Below are positions 12,230 to 23,433 of a stretch of DNA of 64,000 bases, in pieces. Position numbers and translations under genes: made by a program. This DNA is from Spongilla lacustris (Eukaryota; Porifera; Demospongiae; Spongillida; Spongillidae), in the NCBI GenBank assembly GCA_949361645.1, contig OX442430.1, positions 7,656,328 to 7,720,327 on the forward strand. The letters are read 5' to 3'. Every line of letters starts with the position of its first letter. Within the stretch, counting starts at the first letter, position 1. Below the pieces are notes generated by a model. It was not told where the DNA came from. It did not search any database and was given only the letters and a program-made list of their open reading frames with translations.

Positions 12230-13860
12230 AGCCGTACAAATTTTTGGCTACATAACCACAAATTGCATGGTATAAGGTACATGGTAATGTCCCAAATACC
12301 CGGCACCTATTGACATGCACGACTCTTGGATGGTTTGGTGAGTTGAATGCATGTTCACAAAGAAGAGCAAATTGAAAAGCACACATACATGTTCACAGAT
12401 TGGCATATTTCAAAGCTACGTAACCACAAATTGGTAGCCGGGTACAGATGGTCACGTCAGTCCCAAATAAAATATACCTTAGTCATGTGCCAAACAAAGT
12501 ACTTAGGTGAGTTTGAATGCCTTTAGGATGGCCTCGAATCCTGAAGCCTTTGCCTGTTTCCAAGAGATGTGCTGTATCAATAGACAATAGCCTTTGTGCA
12601 CATCACACAGCATACCTTTGGGGACTGGGTTTACTAGATAGATATGTGGTTTAAACTGTGCGTTGGCTGAGTTGATGCTCTGGCAATGTTAATATCAGCT
12701 ACAGAGTTCGTTAGTTCCATTTCTCCTATTTTTAAATAGGTTTAACGAGTAAACTATGCAAACCTACCGATGTATTTGGTGTGCACATAAAACCATGAAA
12801 CAGTTTAAAGATTGAACCACAGTTTGGTTTCAACCCTAAACCAAAATTGGTTGACACTACGTAGTCGACACCTTGGACCAAATTTTCACTTGACATATGA
12901 TCCAACCTATTTGCCATAAATTATCTCTTATGCATTAGCTGGACCACTGTGTCCATCACCACCCTCGGTGACCATGGGGGGGGGGGGGGGGGGGGGGGGG
13001 CTCCATGTCCAGTCTCTGCCATGCAGACCTATACCTTAAACACTGCCAGGGATCCCAACAGGTGGCATTAACATTAAAATGGAATACTCTTTCATCCAGA
13101 GCTGTGCAATCCATATGCATCTTGCAAGAGGTGCTGCACCTATTGGGACATGACGATGACACCTCAAAATGCCATATGCACAGACTGTGGTTTAGAGCAG
13201 TCACTACAGCAGCACAGTTCAGCATGGCCAGGAAGAAGGTGGCTAGAAAGGACTTCTTACAAGACAAAATGAAGCCATGGTCATGAAGAAGAGCAAATTG
13301 CAAGCTACATGCCCACAGATTGGCATAATGTATCAAAGCTACATACATGGTCAGAGATTGGTATAATGTTTTAAAGCTACATAACCACAAATTGGTATAA
13401 CGTTTCAAAGGTACGTGGTCTTATTCCAGACAAAATACTTTGGTTACTATAAACACCTATATTGACACGACTCTTGGATGGGTTGGCGAGCAAGACAAGC
13501 TGAAGCCATAATTAGATTGGCATAATGTATCAAAGCTACATACATGGCCAGAGATTGGTATAATGTTTTAAAGCTGCATGACCACACTGAAATTGGTATA
13601 GTGTTTCAAAGGTACGTGGTCATGTCAAAACTAGAACGATACTTTGGTTACTAAAAAAACCTATATTGACACGACTCTTGCATGGGTTGGCGAGCATGTT
13701 CACAAAGACACAATACATACATGATCACAGATTAGTATGTTTCAAAGCTACATACAGTAATTGGTATAGGTCCCAAATAAAAATGTCCCAAGTAAAGTAC
13801 TTACTGTAAACACCTATTTGACGTGAATCTATAGGGTTGGTGCATGAGATTGAATGGTTT
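12230..13860 (+). repeat. Degenerate tandem repeat, unit about 180 bp, interrupted
   Basis: Blocks containing attggtataatgttttaaag, gctacataaccacaaattgg and ttgacacgactcttggatgg recur at about 12230-12520, 13310-13500, 13520-13690 and 13730-13850. The copies are divergent and the array is interrupted by about 750 bp (12530-13280). A 93-codon frame at 13005-13286 within the interruption has no recognised homologue. A poly-G run of about 26 lies at 12975-13000. Confidence 0.6.
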
Positions 13861-13984
13861 TTTATTTATTTAATTACGGAACATGAAATACATACAATCA
13901 GATGATACTTAAGTTATTAAAATGAAATCATAAAGAGAAATAATATGTCAATAAATTTACTCCATAAATGAGTCCAGAGGAGCA

Positions 13985-14225
13985 CCATCATCAAACTCCA
14001 GCCCACTTCCCTCTAAGACAGAGGCTCACTGCTTGAACCGCTGCAAAAGCAAGCCGTGATCTGACTGATGTAGCTGCTGGTGATGGAATAGGCTTTGTCC
14101 CACTTGGAAGACAGAGCAGTAGCCATGTGCTTAATGAAGTGACTAGCCTCTTTGTGAAGTAGTCCATCCACGTAAAGGACAAATGGGGTGAAGGTGCCTC
14201 TTCTGTCTTTAACTGCCTTTTTGTA
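13985..14225 (-). pseudogene. Transposon ORF fragment (VDGLLHKEASHF family)
   Basis: On the minus strand, in frame, KKAVKDRRGTFTPFVLYVDG then LLHKEASHFIKHMATALSSK then KWDKAYS. This layout (FTPFV...DG...EA..F......L...W..PYS) is the C-terminal tail of reverse-transcriptase-like ORFs that are abundant in invertebrate and fish genomes. A second, shorter fragment of the same tail (MPVDGLLHREAGHFF) lies on the minus strand at about 39350-39500. Both are isolated tails, so neither is functional. Confidence 0.5.
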
Positions 14226-14232
14226 CTCACCT

Positions 14233-14400
14233 GCAGCCACATTCTAAGCAGACACCCCACTACCAGGAACGGGACTAGTCTTGTAACAGTACTGGACTCG
14301 GTCTCGGTCACATACATCAGTGGTTGCCATGTTTACACACTTTATGTGGCTATCTTGAAGGAAGCTCTTGGGATAAATTCACTGAAGTTTACACTAATGC
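14233..14400 (+). pseudogene. TYSND1-like exon fragment, copy C
   Basis: The frame encodes LTCSHILSRHPTTRNGTSLV then TVLDSVSVTYISGCHVYTLY, the same exon as in copies A and B but cut off upstream, where it is joined directly to transposon DNA at about 14230. It ends at a run of about 27 G (14401-14427), as copies A and B also end at G- or C-rich runs. No flanking exons are present, so it is a dead fragment. Confidence 0.6.
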
Positions 14401-14969
14401 GGGGGGGGGGGGGGGGGGGGGGGGGGGATGTAGTATTATTGCATACATGTACATGCATCACGTCATTAACCACTTCCTGCATGAGCATGAGGTACATGTA
14501 TACAAAGCCCACACACTTCAGTGACCATCTCATTTCTTGCAATAGCCGACTCTTGGATCCAGAATGCTGAAGGAACTGTCTCTTCTTGTGACCCTGCTTG
14601 CCTTGTTCGCTGATGCTCGTCCCCAGCCCTACAAGGTTTGCTAACATCAAAGACGATTATTAAAAAGATTTGCACCACCCCACATAGCAGGATACCTTTG
14701 AGATGAGCGACAAGGTCGATATAAGTGGTGAAGATGGCGGCTTGGTCGCTAGCAGGTACGAAATTCTTGATGGTAAGAGCTGCATGCCCTGTTGAGAAAG
14801 AAGGCACATACCATGTACATTTAATAACAGAAATGATTATCAGCTATATGAGGGCAAAGAATGCTGAAGGACTGAAGGGACAGGTTAGAATGATTGATCA
14901 GTGTTCTATAAATCATGACCATATAACTATGTCTCATCTTACCCTACCATGCTGGGAACAATGCAGGGA

Positions 14970-15745
14970 GTAAGTATCAATGATGTTACATATCCCATTG
15001 CACTTTAACATGCCTACTTATTCCTTGTTGCCATGGATACTATTATTAACAATGCAGCATGTAAGTATCAATGATGTTACATTTCCCATTGCACTTTAAC
15101 ATGCCTACTTATTCCTTGTCACCATGGATACTATTATTAACAATGCAGCATGTAAGTATCAATGATGTTACATTTCCCATTGCACCTTAACATGCCTACT
15201 TATTCCTTGTTGCCATGGATACTATTATTAACAATGCAGCATGTAAGTATCAATGATGTTACATTTCCCATTGCACTTTAACATGCCTACTTTATCCTTG
15301 TCACCATGGATACTATAATTAACAATGCAGCATGTAATATAAGTATCAATGATGTTACATTTCCCATTGCACTTTAACATGCCTACTTATTCCTTGTCAC
15401 CATGGATACCAATGCAGCCTGTACGTATCAATGATGTTACATTTCCCATTGCACCTTAACATGTATATGCCTACTTATTCCTTGTTGCCATGGATACTAT
15501 TATGAACAATGCAGTGGGTAATTATCAATGATGTTACATTTCCCAATGCACCTTAACATGCCTACTTATTCCTTGTCACCATGCCTACTTATTCCTTGTC
15601 ACCATGGATACTATTATGAACAATGCAGGGATGATGTTACATTTCCCATTGCACCTTAGCATACCTACTAATTCCTTGTCACCATGTTTACTATTATGAA
15701 CAATGCAGAAGGTAAGTATCAATGACATTACATTTACCATTGCAT
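14970..15745 (-). repeat. 91-bp minisatellite array, copy 3 (about 8 units)
   Basis: Same unit as copies 1 and 2 in the opposite orientation. On the plus strand each unit reads caccATGGATACTATTATTA, then AACAATGCAGCATGTAAGT, so it combines a start-codon context and a splice donor. The unit at the outer end (near 15710) has CAGAAG followed by GTAAGTATC, a perfect donor. Several units differ by short deletions. Confidence 0.9.
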
Positions 15746-16154
15746 TGTAGCATCTCTTTTCACCATGTTTGGTGTTTCAATTATATGCTTATGTCTTCCA
15801 AAGTGAATCAAGGTTTGTGCAAATGTTAATTAGACTGATAACATACTTCCCCACAAATGTTTATATCTGTGCTGCATGGATGTGATTAGATATGAAGACC
15901 AGAACCTTGTGGACACCATGGCTAGATGTAACTGCTGCTGCTTTTAGATGTGTAGTGGTTTCATTAGGACATGTTTAGTACATTGCTTTCTATTCAATGC
16001 GCTTGTTAAATCAACATTATATCGCTATACTGATCAGCGACCATGCGAGTATTTTTGGGGGGGATGTCACAGCCTTTGAATGATGAAAAAAAAAATTATT
16101 TTTATTTATACAATATATAAATGGTACTGGATACACAGGGTTACACTATTTAAA

Positions 16155-17143
16155 TTACATGCTACTTGTGGTGCCCAATACAGAGGCAGCATTGCCGTGC
16201 TGTAGTGCAATGGACACTTTCTGGAGAAGGAATGAGAGGGACTGGTGATCATGTGTCATGCTCTGCTGACGCCTGCTGATATCTGTGAGCAAACTGAGAG
16301 CATCAGGGCCTAGGGTACCTGTGGTCTCAATTGGAATTGGTACAAAATGGTGGGATTTGGACAGCAGAGCATATTTCTTTTTCTTCCTGGCTTCAGCAGC
16401 TGTGGCTACAGCTCTAGCTTCCCTTGTGGTATCAGATATGTATGAGGCTGCGAAGGTGTCCACACAAGAAAAGTCCCAAACAAGATATTTGCCAGACTGC
16501 CATGGGGCAATGGAACAACCATCAGGTCGCTTGCCATCTGATCTGCATAGGCTGATGGGTCATGGTACATTTATTGCTGCTAGTGACCTATGTATGATGG
16601 CATTGATAGCAGCATGCCTCAAAAACAACCTTGGCTTTTGATGCAGCTGAGCCCATGAGTAGCAAGGGCATCAACATGACCTCCATAGTGGTGGCAGATG
16701 TGGGGTTGACAGAGTGGTGTACCCAGACGGAGACCAACAGCTATCCTGGTTGTGTGATCATCCATTCGCAGGTCTAGGGAAGAGACAGGGAGGGCATGCA
16801 ACCAGGCCCCAGACTCTTTAGTGGCTGCTGCCAGTAACCTGGCACGAGACCTGCAGTCAAAGGCACCCTGTAGGAGCTAATCATATGTCTCTTTCACGTG
16901 AGGGAGGTCCCAAGCCTTTTGTCTGGAAGATAAAGGAGAGACAGGAGGTGGATAGTTGTGACCCTCTCTCCACTGAATAACAGTGGCATCAACAGCTAAG
17001 TATGGAATACCAGAAAACCGAGCAGGCAAAATTTGGTTGATGAGGTCGTAGGAACCAGCAGCTGAGGCCAAGAAGGCAGAAGGTGCAAGCTGAGAAGCTC
17101 TACAAACCCCAGTACCACCAAAACAAACTGGCAGATCGCTCAC
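16155..17143 (-). pseudogene. Retrotransposon remnant, inverted copy of 6376-7320
   Basis: On the minus strand the broken frame reads FGGTGVCRASQLAPSAFLAS, then CHHYGGHVDALATHGLSC (first CxxC degraded to CxxY), then DTFAASYISDTTREARAVAT, ending NAASVLGTTSSM. Compared with the plus-strand copy the break points differ: here the frame is lost around 16880 (deletion after the WREGH segment) and 16470-16620. The copies therefore decayed independently after the inversion-duplication. Confidence 0.65.
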
Positions 17144-17299
17144 AAATCCTACATAATAAACATATAGAATACTAAATTTGTGGACATGTTAGTTGGGCCA
17201 TTCTTTGGCACTTTCTAGGACATGCCTAAAGAAGAGCAACGCTTGCATTGGAACATGTCGTACAGAGCCATTTGGAAAAGATAGTACCAAATCGTTACT

Positions 17300-17520
17300 C
17301 TACACTTTTGAGATCATCAAGTGTAGGATTTGAAGTGAATGAATACGATGTAGCAAAATACCCGATTCCACTATTGCCGAATCAGTGGACTTTAGCGAGC
17401 GTATTTGGGTACAGCAGTCGAGTACCTACAACTTAGTAAAACTGCCGACGCGTAGAAAGCTCAGACAACAAAGAAACGATCACTCGTTCCCACACTCGAG
17501 CCTAAAAAAAAAATTCTCCA
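17300..17520. repeat. Dispersed repeat shared with 45330-45500 (inverted)
   Basis: The blocks ctttagcgagcg, gtacctacaacttagtaaaac, gccgacgcgtagaaagc and ctcgttcccacactcgag occur here and, in reverse complement and same relative order, at about 45340-45480. No coding frame was found. Its type is unknown; a solo terminal repeat or MITE fragment would fit. Confidence 0.5.
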
Positions 17521-17819
17521 TCTGGATCTATATCTGATAAGATAAGATCGCTCGGCTAAGAGGTTTATTGCACGGTACATGTATCTTCGTCACGATTGAA
17601 GTGTAATACTAGCCGTTTTGAAAAGGAACTGTAGGAGACAAGGTAGAAACTTTCTGCCGAATTTGTTTGGTAATATTACTTTCCGCCGAATTTGTTTGGT
17701 ACTATTACTTTCCGAGTTTGAGTTGTACTGAACATCTTTATTAATTAGCCTTGGAAGCCGATCCAGCATTAGCTTGTGGTTGATATACCGGTAGACTATA
17801 TACCTTTGTAAAAGTTTTG

Positions 17820-18108
17820 CTACTTCACGTCGAGAAATCTTGCTAAGAAGATTGCCAAGTTAAATGATGACAGTTGTGCTGACGAGTCACAAGATATTGA
17901 ACGTGACAGTTTTCAGGAAGCAAATGAAAAAAGAAGGCTTGCGAGAAGAAGCACTACAAAGCCGATCCTGCGAGTAAGAAGGATAGCTAAGCGTGAAGGC
18001 CTACTACGATCAAAATTGAGAACTGATTTTAGCCTCCAAACAGGAGGCAAATCAAAAGGCAAAGAGAGTTACAGACGCAGGAAAAGAAATCCTATGAGGT
18101 AGGAGTGT
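17820..18108 (+). other. Exon-like basic frame of unknown identity
   Basis: One frame is open from about 17820 and encodes an Arg/Lys-rich stretch (RSTTKPILRVRRIAKREGLL ... ESYRRRKRNPM) that stops at a good donor-like AG^GTAGGAG near 18108. The second half is repeated at 21684-21790 with the same donor-like end. No domain is recognised. It may be an exon of a transposon or of a local gene family; downstream frames in the two copies differ mainly at amino-acid-changing sites, which argues against selection there. Confidence 0.25.
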
Positions 18109-18852
18109 TTGCAATGTATAGGCCTACCGTTTGGGTGCAATACGTCCAAGTTTTATTCAGGCGCAAGGGACCGGTATGAATCCTTTTGCCCATCACATAT
18201 GAAAATGGCAAGCAATCTGGTACATGTAAGCATCTTTGGTGTGAATGGCCAAATGCTTTAATAGCATTTACTCACATCAAGGACAGACACTTATGACGAT
18301 TAATCCTGATGCATTGGCTTCTGGCTTTGAAGAATGTATGAGTACTTTCAGTCAAGAGACGAGGGCTTTGAATCCTGTGAGGATCGTTATGATGGAGATT
18401 TATTTGTATGACATGCGGCCAGGGGTGTGTGTGCTACATGCTTAGGATGCTCTAGTTAGAGCCATGGGAAGGGCTTGAGCATTATACTTTGTTACTTCAC
18501 TACTGATACCTCCTTTCCTCCACTATACTACTACTCTGTTTAGGGATCCCCTTGCCTTCCAGTCACATGCCAGTTCAGAGATGTTAACTGTTTAAAAGAA
18601 ATTGTATGATTGTGATGTGATTTAACGGTAATAGCACATGAGCAGATCAAACTGTCTTATTCTACGTACATGTACTGCTGTGATGTGATGCACTAAATAG
18701 ATAGGTAGTATTCCAAGGTTACCCTTTCATTTGCTCTCATCAGTCTCATGCATGTAACGTATAATTACATGTAAGGAACCCACCGGGGGAAAAATTGAGT
18801 GAAACAAGATATAAAAATTTAATTAAAATAAAATTAGTGATGTAGGATTTTA
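17998..18852 (+). repeat. Long direct repeat, copy 1 (partner 21684-22486)
   Basis: The run from ggcctactacgatcaaaatt to the gtgatgtaggatttta motif is nearly identical to 21684-22486, with small indels (for example, a block near 18535-18555 is absent from the second copy). The second copy breaks abruptly inside the palindromic MITE terminus and joins sequence of the 5570/19450 family. Confidence 0.85.
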
Positions 18853-19084
18853 GACAGTAATTGAGTAAAAAGCAAGGAAAAGAGGAATTACGGATATTAT
18901 GCATTCATTAAATTATAAATATTATAGACCTACATTATTTAGCAAATCTACATGCCTGATAAATGTAGGTATGTAATATTTATAATTTAATGAATGCATA
19001 ATATCCGTAAATCCTTGTTTCCTTGCTTTTTACTCAATTACTGTCTAAAAATCCTACATCACCAATTTTATTTTTATATCTTGT
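18805..19084. mobile_element. Near-perfect palindromic MITE, about 280 bp
   Basis: The left half (from acaagatataaaaattt) is the reverse complement of the right half (ending ttttatatcttgt). The shared core includes gtgatgtaggatttta, gtaattgagtaaaaagcaagg and ggatattatgcattcattaa, with a short loop near 18950. Single ends of the family occur at about 995, 2568, 22474, 38940 and 44058, so it is an abundant element. No coding capacity. Confidence 0.8.
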
Positions 19085-19095
19085 GGATCTTCAGG

Positions 19096-21060
19096 GACAC
19101 AGTATTCCTATGCTCCTGAGTGGTGTCCAACACTGCCTAACCATGGGTAAAGTCAGTCCAATCGTCAGTTGTCATCTGAAGGTGGTCTGGGCATATTGCC
19201 TTGCTACAGAGACCAAGCCATAGGATGGAAAACAGAAAACAATTTCAAAACTGCAATATCACATGATGAAAGCTGATATGGTAAAGTCTGCGTAGTAAAT
19301 AGTGTGGTGCTTACTATAAAGTGAAGTTAGAACTCACCACATTGGCTTTCATTGTTTTAATAATGTTGGGCATCATCCAATGTTGTGTTTTTTCCTTGGA
19401 GTAGCAAGGATACCTCTTCTGTGCAGGAAAACACAAGATGGCAAACCTTTTAGCCCAAAATAAATTTCAGATCTCTCTTCAGTTGTGCATACACTCCTGC
19501 TGCTCTTCTTCCATAGTCATCATAGCAGGTGGTATTGATCTGGTAGGTCAGTGTGCCCAGACACACAGAGGGACCGTCCATTGTTCATAACTCAATACAC
19601 TACACAGAGTTACCCATAGGTCCAGGGGTACCCATAGGTCCAGGGGTACCAAAAGGTCCAGGGGTACCCATAGATCCAGGGGTACCCATAGGTCCAGGGG
19701 TACCCATAGGTCCAGGGGTATCCATAGGTCCAGGTGTAGGCTAAACTAACCATATGTGGTTGGAGGAGTTGTCCTTCACATATTACCAGCTGCAGGCTAG
19801 CAACACAGTCAGACTTATAGGGACCCCCTTTGGTACCCTCCCTCCGTGTTCCTCAACAGCGTGTCCGAGGGCTGTGTGTGCAAGGTCTAGGAGGGGGGAG
19901 GTCTGTTTGTGACTGATGCCAGGTGTCCACGTGGATGTGAGGGAGGTGTGGTTACAATAGATGATGGGTGAGTCATCACTGGGTCATCTTTGTGCCACAG
20001 TATTCCTATGCTCCTGAGTGGTGTCCAACACTGCCTAACCATGGGTAAAGTCAGTCCAATCGTCAGTTGTCATCTGAAGGTGGTCTGGGCATATTGCCTT
20101 GCTACAGAGACCAAGCCATAGGATGGAAAACAGAAAACAATTTCAAAACTGCAATATCACATGATGAAAGCTGATATGGTAAAGTCTGCGTAGTAAATAG
20201 TGTGGTGCTTACTATAAAGTGAAGTTAGAACTCACCACATTGGTTTTCATTGTGTTATTAATGTTGGGCATCATCCAATGTTGTGTTTTTTCCTTGGAGT
20301 AGCAAGGATACCTCTTCTGTGCAGGAAAACACAAGATGGCAAACCTTTTAGCCCAAAATAAATTTCAGATCTCTCTCCAGTTGTGCATGCACTCCTGCTG
20401 CTCTTCTTCCATAGCCTCGGTCATACACACCAGCGGTCACCATGTGCCTGACATGGCATTGCTGCTCTTCTTCCATAGTCATCATAGCCAGTGGTATTAA
20501 TCTGGTAGGTCAGTATATCCAGGCACACAAAGGAACGGCCGTCCATTGTTCATAACTCAATACACTACACAGAGTTACCCATAGGTCCAGGGGTACCCAA
20601 AGGTCCAGGGGTACCCATAGGTCCAGGGGTACCCATAGGTCCAGGGGTATCCATAGGTCCAGGTGTACCCATAGGTCCAGGGGTACCCATAGGTCCAGGG
20701 GTATCCATAGGTCCAGAGGTACCCATAGGTCCAGGGGTATCCATAGGTCCAGGGGTATCCATAGGTCCAGGGGTATCCATAGGTCCAGGTGTAGGCTAAA
20801 CTAACCATATGTGGTTGGAGGAGTTGTCCTTCACATATTACCAGCTGCAGGCGAGCGACACAGTCAGACTTATAGGGACCCCCTTTGGTACCCTCTCCCC
20901 GTGTTCCTCAACAGCATGTCTGAGGTCTGTGTGTGCAAGGTCCTGGAGGGGGGAGGTCTGTTTGTGACTGATGCCAGGTGCCCACGTGGATGTGAGGGAG
21001 GTGTGGTTACAATAGGTGATGGGTGAGTCACTGGGTCATCTTTGTGCCACTGTGGTAATC
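19096..21060 (+). repeat. Tandem duplication of a unit of about 0.9-1.06 kb
   Basis: The unit beginning cacagtattcctatgctcct starts at about 19096 and again at about 19997. It contains the cag...aaacacaagatggcaaac block, the 18-bp minisatellite and a TYSND1-like exon. The second unit is longer because of extra minisatellite copies and an 80-bp insertion near 20415-20480 that itself carries a TYSND1-like piece (TSGHHVPDMALL). Confidence 0.85.
19605..20795 (+). repeat. 18-bp minisatellite (two arrays, 19605-19740 and 20573-20795)
   Basis: Unit ggtacccataggtccagg, about 7 copies in the first array and about 12 in the second, with ggtatcca variants. Because the unit is a multiple of three, all frames stay open and give apparent proteins such as TPGPMG or WTYGYP repeats; I regard these as artefacts. 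A decayed inverted remnant lies at 5310-5400. Confidence 0.85.
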
Positions 21061-21683
21061 TGTTAAAATCAGTAGCACAACTCAAGAGTATGCCCCTGCA
21101 ATCATCCACCCAATGGTGAGCCAGCTGTGCACATTACTTGTAGTGCCCAACATTTAGAGGTGACCCCTTCTCTTTCCTCTCTCCATCTCTCTCCCTATCT
21201 CCCCTCTCTCCCCTCTCTCCCACCATAACCCAGAAGAGGACCATTCCATTGGGTGGCAGGTTAGCTAGCAAACTTACCAACATGGTGGTGGGTGCAGTGA
21301 ATAGTAGCTCTTGGGGTACAGGGATCCTCCTGTCCCCTGGTATGGTACTCACCTGCAGCCACATTCTAAGCAGACACCCCACTACCAGGAACGAGACTAG
21401 TCTTGTAACAGTACTGGACTCGGTCTCGGTCATATACATCAGTGGTCGCCATGTTTACACACTTTATGTGGCTATCTTGAAGGAAGCTCTTGAGATAAAT
21501 TCACTGAAGTATATGCTAGTGCAGAGGGGGGGTGGGGGGTAGTATTATTGCATACATGTACATGCATCACGTCATTAACCACTTCTTGCATGAGCATGAG
21601 GTATATGTATAAAATCCCACACACTTCAGTGACCATCTCTTTTCTTGAAATAGGTGTTTTTTTTATATAATTATATATTTAGG

Positions 21684-22486
21684 CCTACTACGATCAAAAT
21701 TGAGAACTGATTTTAGCCTCCAAACAGGAGGCAAATCAAAAGGCAAAGAGAGTTACAGACGCAGGAAAAGAAATCCTATGAGGTAGGAGTGTTTGCAATG
21801 TATAGGCCTGCCGTTTGGGTGCAATACGTCCAAGTTTTATTCACGCGCAAGGGACCGGTAATACCGTATGTATCCTTTTGCCCATCACATACGAAAATGG
21901 CAAGCAATCTGGTAAGCATCTTTGGTGTGAATGGCCAAATGCTTTAATCATATTTACTCACATCAAAGACAGACACTTATGGCGATTAATCCCGATGCAT
22001 TGGCTACTGGCTTTGAAGAATGTATGAGTACCTTCAGTCAAGAGATGAGGGCTTTGAATCCTGTGAGGATCGTTTTGATGGAGATTTATTTGTATGACAT
22101 GTGGCCAGGGGTGTGTGTGCTACATGCTTAGGATGCTCTAGTTAGAGCCATGGGAAGGGCTTGAGCATTATACTTTGTTACTTCACTACTGATACCTCCT
22201 TTCCTCCACTGCCTTCCAGTCACATGCCAGTTCAGAGATGTTAACTGTTTTTAAAAAAGAAATTGTATGATTGTGATGTGATTTAATGATAATAGCACGT
22301 GAGCAGATCAAACTGTCTTATTCTACGTACATGTACTGCTGTGATGTGATGCACTATATAAACAGGTAGTATTCCAAGGTTACCCTTTCATTTGCTCTCG
22401 TCAGTCTCATGCATTAAGGAACCCACCAGGAGAAAAACAAGATATAAAAATTTAATTAAAATAAAATTGGTGATGTAGGATTTTAG
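21684..22486 (+). repeat. Long direct repeat, copy 2 (partner 17998-18852)
   Basis: See the partner copy. This copy is inserted between pieces 2 and 3 of the TYSND1-like fragments, so the duplication is younger than the gene it interrupts. Its right end is cut inside gatgtaggatttta, where it joins the segment beginning gcccaaaataaatttcagat. Confidence 0.85.
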
Positions 22487-22917
22487 CCCAAAATAAATTT
22501 CAGATCTCTCTCCAGTTGTGCATGCACTCCTGCTGCTCTTCTTCCATAGCCTCGGTCATATACACCAGCGGTCACCATGTGCCTGACATGGCATTGCTGG
22601 AGGTGGGGGCCCGGGCGTTGCTGGGGGTGGAGCTTTCAACTTCAGCTAAGAAGCCCATTGGTCAGTGTCTGTATATGTACATGCTCGATGACCTCATATG
22701 TATGTGTAATCTTAACTGGTACAATGTATCTCACACAACAGGGCCGTAATATTGCATAGCCAAGTTTCGCCGCGGCAAGAGTTCTTTGGTGGGTGTGGTC
22801 TTCTGTGTCTTGCTAGAGCTGCTGACCTTTGACCTGCCATGCCTGACAAGATGAGGAGGCAGAGACATGGAAATCATGGAGAGATGATATTACATGAAAC
22901 TCTTGTCTCTCAGCCCA

Positions 22918-23207
22918 GCCCTCCCCTCCCCTCCCCTCCCCTCCCCTCCCCTCCCCTCCCCTCCCCTCCCCTCCCCTCCCCTCCCCTCCCCTCCCCTCCC
23001 CTCCCCTCCCCTCCCCTCCCCTCCCCTCCCCTCCCCTCCCCTCCCCTCCCCTCCCCTCCCCTCCCCTCCCCTCCCCTCCCCTCCCCTCCCCTCCCCTCCC
23101 CTCCCCTCCCCTCCCCTCCCCTCCCCTCCCCTCCCCTCCCCTCCCCTCCCCTCCCCTCCCCTCCCCTCCCCTCCCCTCCCCTCCCCTCCCCTCCCCTCCC
23201 TCCTCCC
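22918..23207 (+). repeat. Pentanucleotide (CTCCC)n array, about 57 units
   Basis: Almost perfect CTCCC units run for about 290 bp. One strand is purely pyrimidine, so the DNA can form triplex structures. The open frames on both strands (PLPSPP / GRGGEG repeats) are artefacts of the array. Confidence 0.95.
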
Positions 23208-23433
23208 CTCCCTCCTCCACCCTCTTACTCACTCCCTTGGTGCCAAGGTGCCACTGAATAATGTTCCCTTAGCGGTTCTCATGGCCAAGACCACTGGGGC
23301 TGGGGAGGAGGTCCCCAGACCTGATGCCTTCTCAACACACAGGTGACAGGAGACCTCTCCACTAACTGGGGGGAGGGGCAATGAATACATCATGTGAGCT
23401 CATGATATACTTTAACATCAATGGGTCATCTTA

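Larger units (their letters stand above)
14400..17290. repeat. Right arm of the large inverted repeat
   Basis: This arm is the reverse-oriented counterpart of 5984-9490, with the same order of parts: outer sequence, RT-like remnant, array flank, 91-bp array, unknown exon-like segment, and the cacgtcattaaccacttcc block. The array is shorter here (about 8 units against 13), so the arms have diverged in length after duplication. Confidence 0.8.
19750..23345 (+). pseudogene. TYSND1-like peroxisomal protease gene, fragmentary, copy B
   Basis: Four pieces lie on the plus strand in the order of the TYSND1 protein. (1) 20811-21026: QASDTVRLIGTPFG, then a frame change, then FVTDARCPRGCEGGVVT; a tandem copy at 19750-19976 has a stop where K-V-L is expected. 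(2) 21233-21540: SSWGTGILLSPGMVLTCSHI with the catalytic His. (3) 22555-22657: TSGHHVPDMALLEVGARALL, the region of the catalytic Asp. (4) 23240-23343: VPLNNVPLAVLM, like the HLNFSIPITVL segment near the C-terminus. The exon with the catalytic Ser (GSSGGP) is absent, and a 290-bp CCCCT array sits where it should be. TYSND1 normally trims peroxisomal matrix proteins. I call this a pseudogene; a diverged gene with an unseen exon is possible. Confidence 0.55.

Noticed and set aside
18245..18445. Small protein duplicated at 21931-22131 (MAKCFN...)
   Set aside because: The differences between the copies are almost all amino-acid changing, so there is no sign of coding selection.
20565..20808. Frames encoding TPGPMD and YPWTYG repeats
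   Set aside because: The 18-bp minisatellite is a multiple of three, so frames stay open by default; two overlapping frames look equally protein-like.
22813..23346. Open frames of 139-150 codons (PLPSPP and GRGGEG repeats)
   Set aside because: They are pure translations of the (CTCCC)n array; open in several frames on both strands, with no other protein feature.
23240..23420. Final ankyrin exon on the minus strand starting after CCCCCCAG near 23367
   Set aside because: The phase would fit, but the encoded residues do not look like an ankyrin repeat and the plus strand better matches the TYSND1 C-terminal segment; left unresolved.
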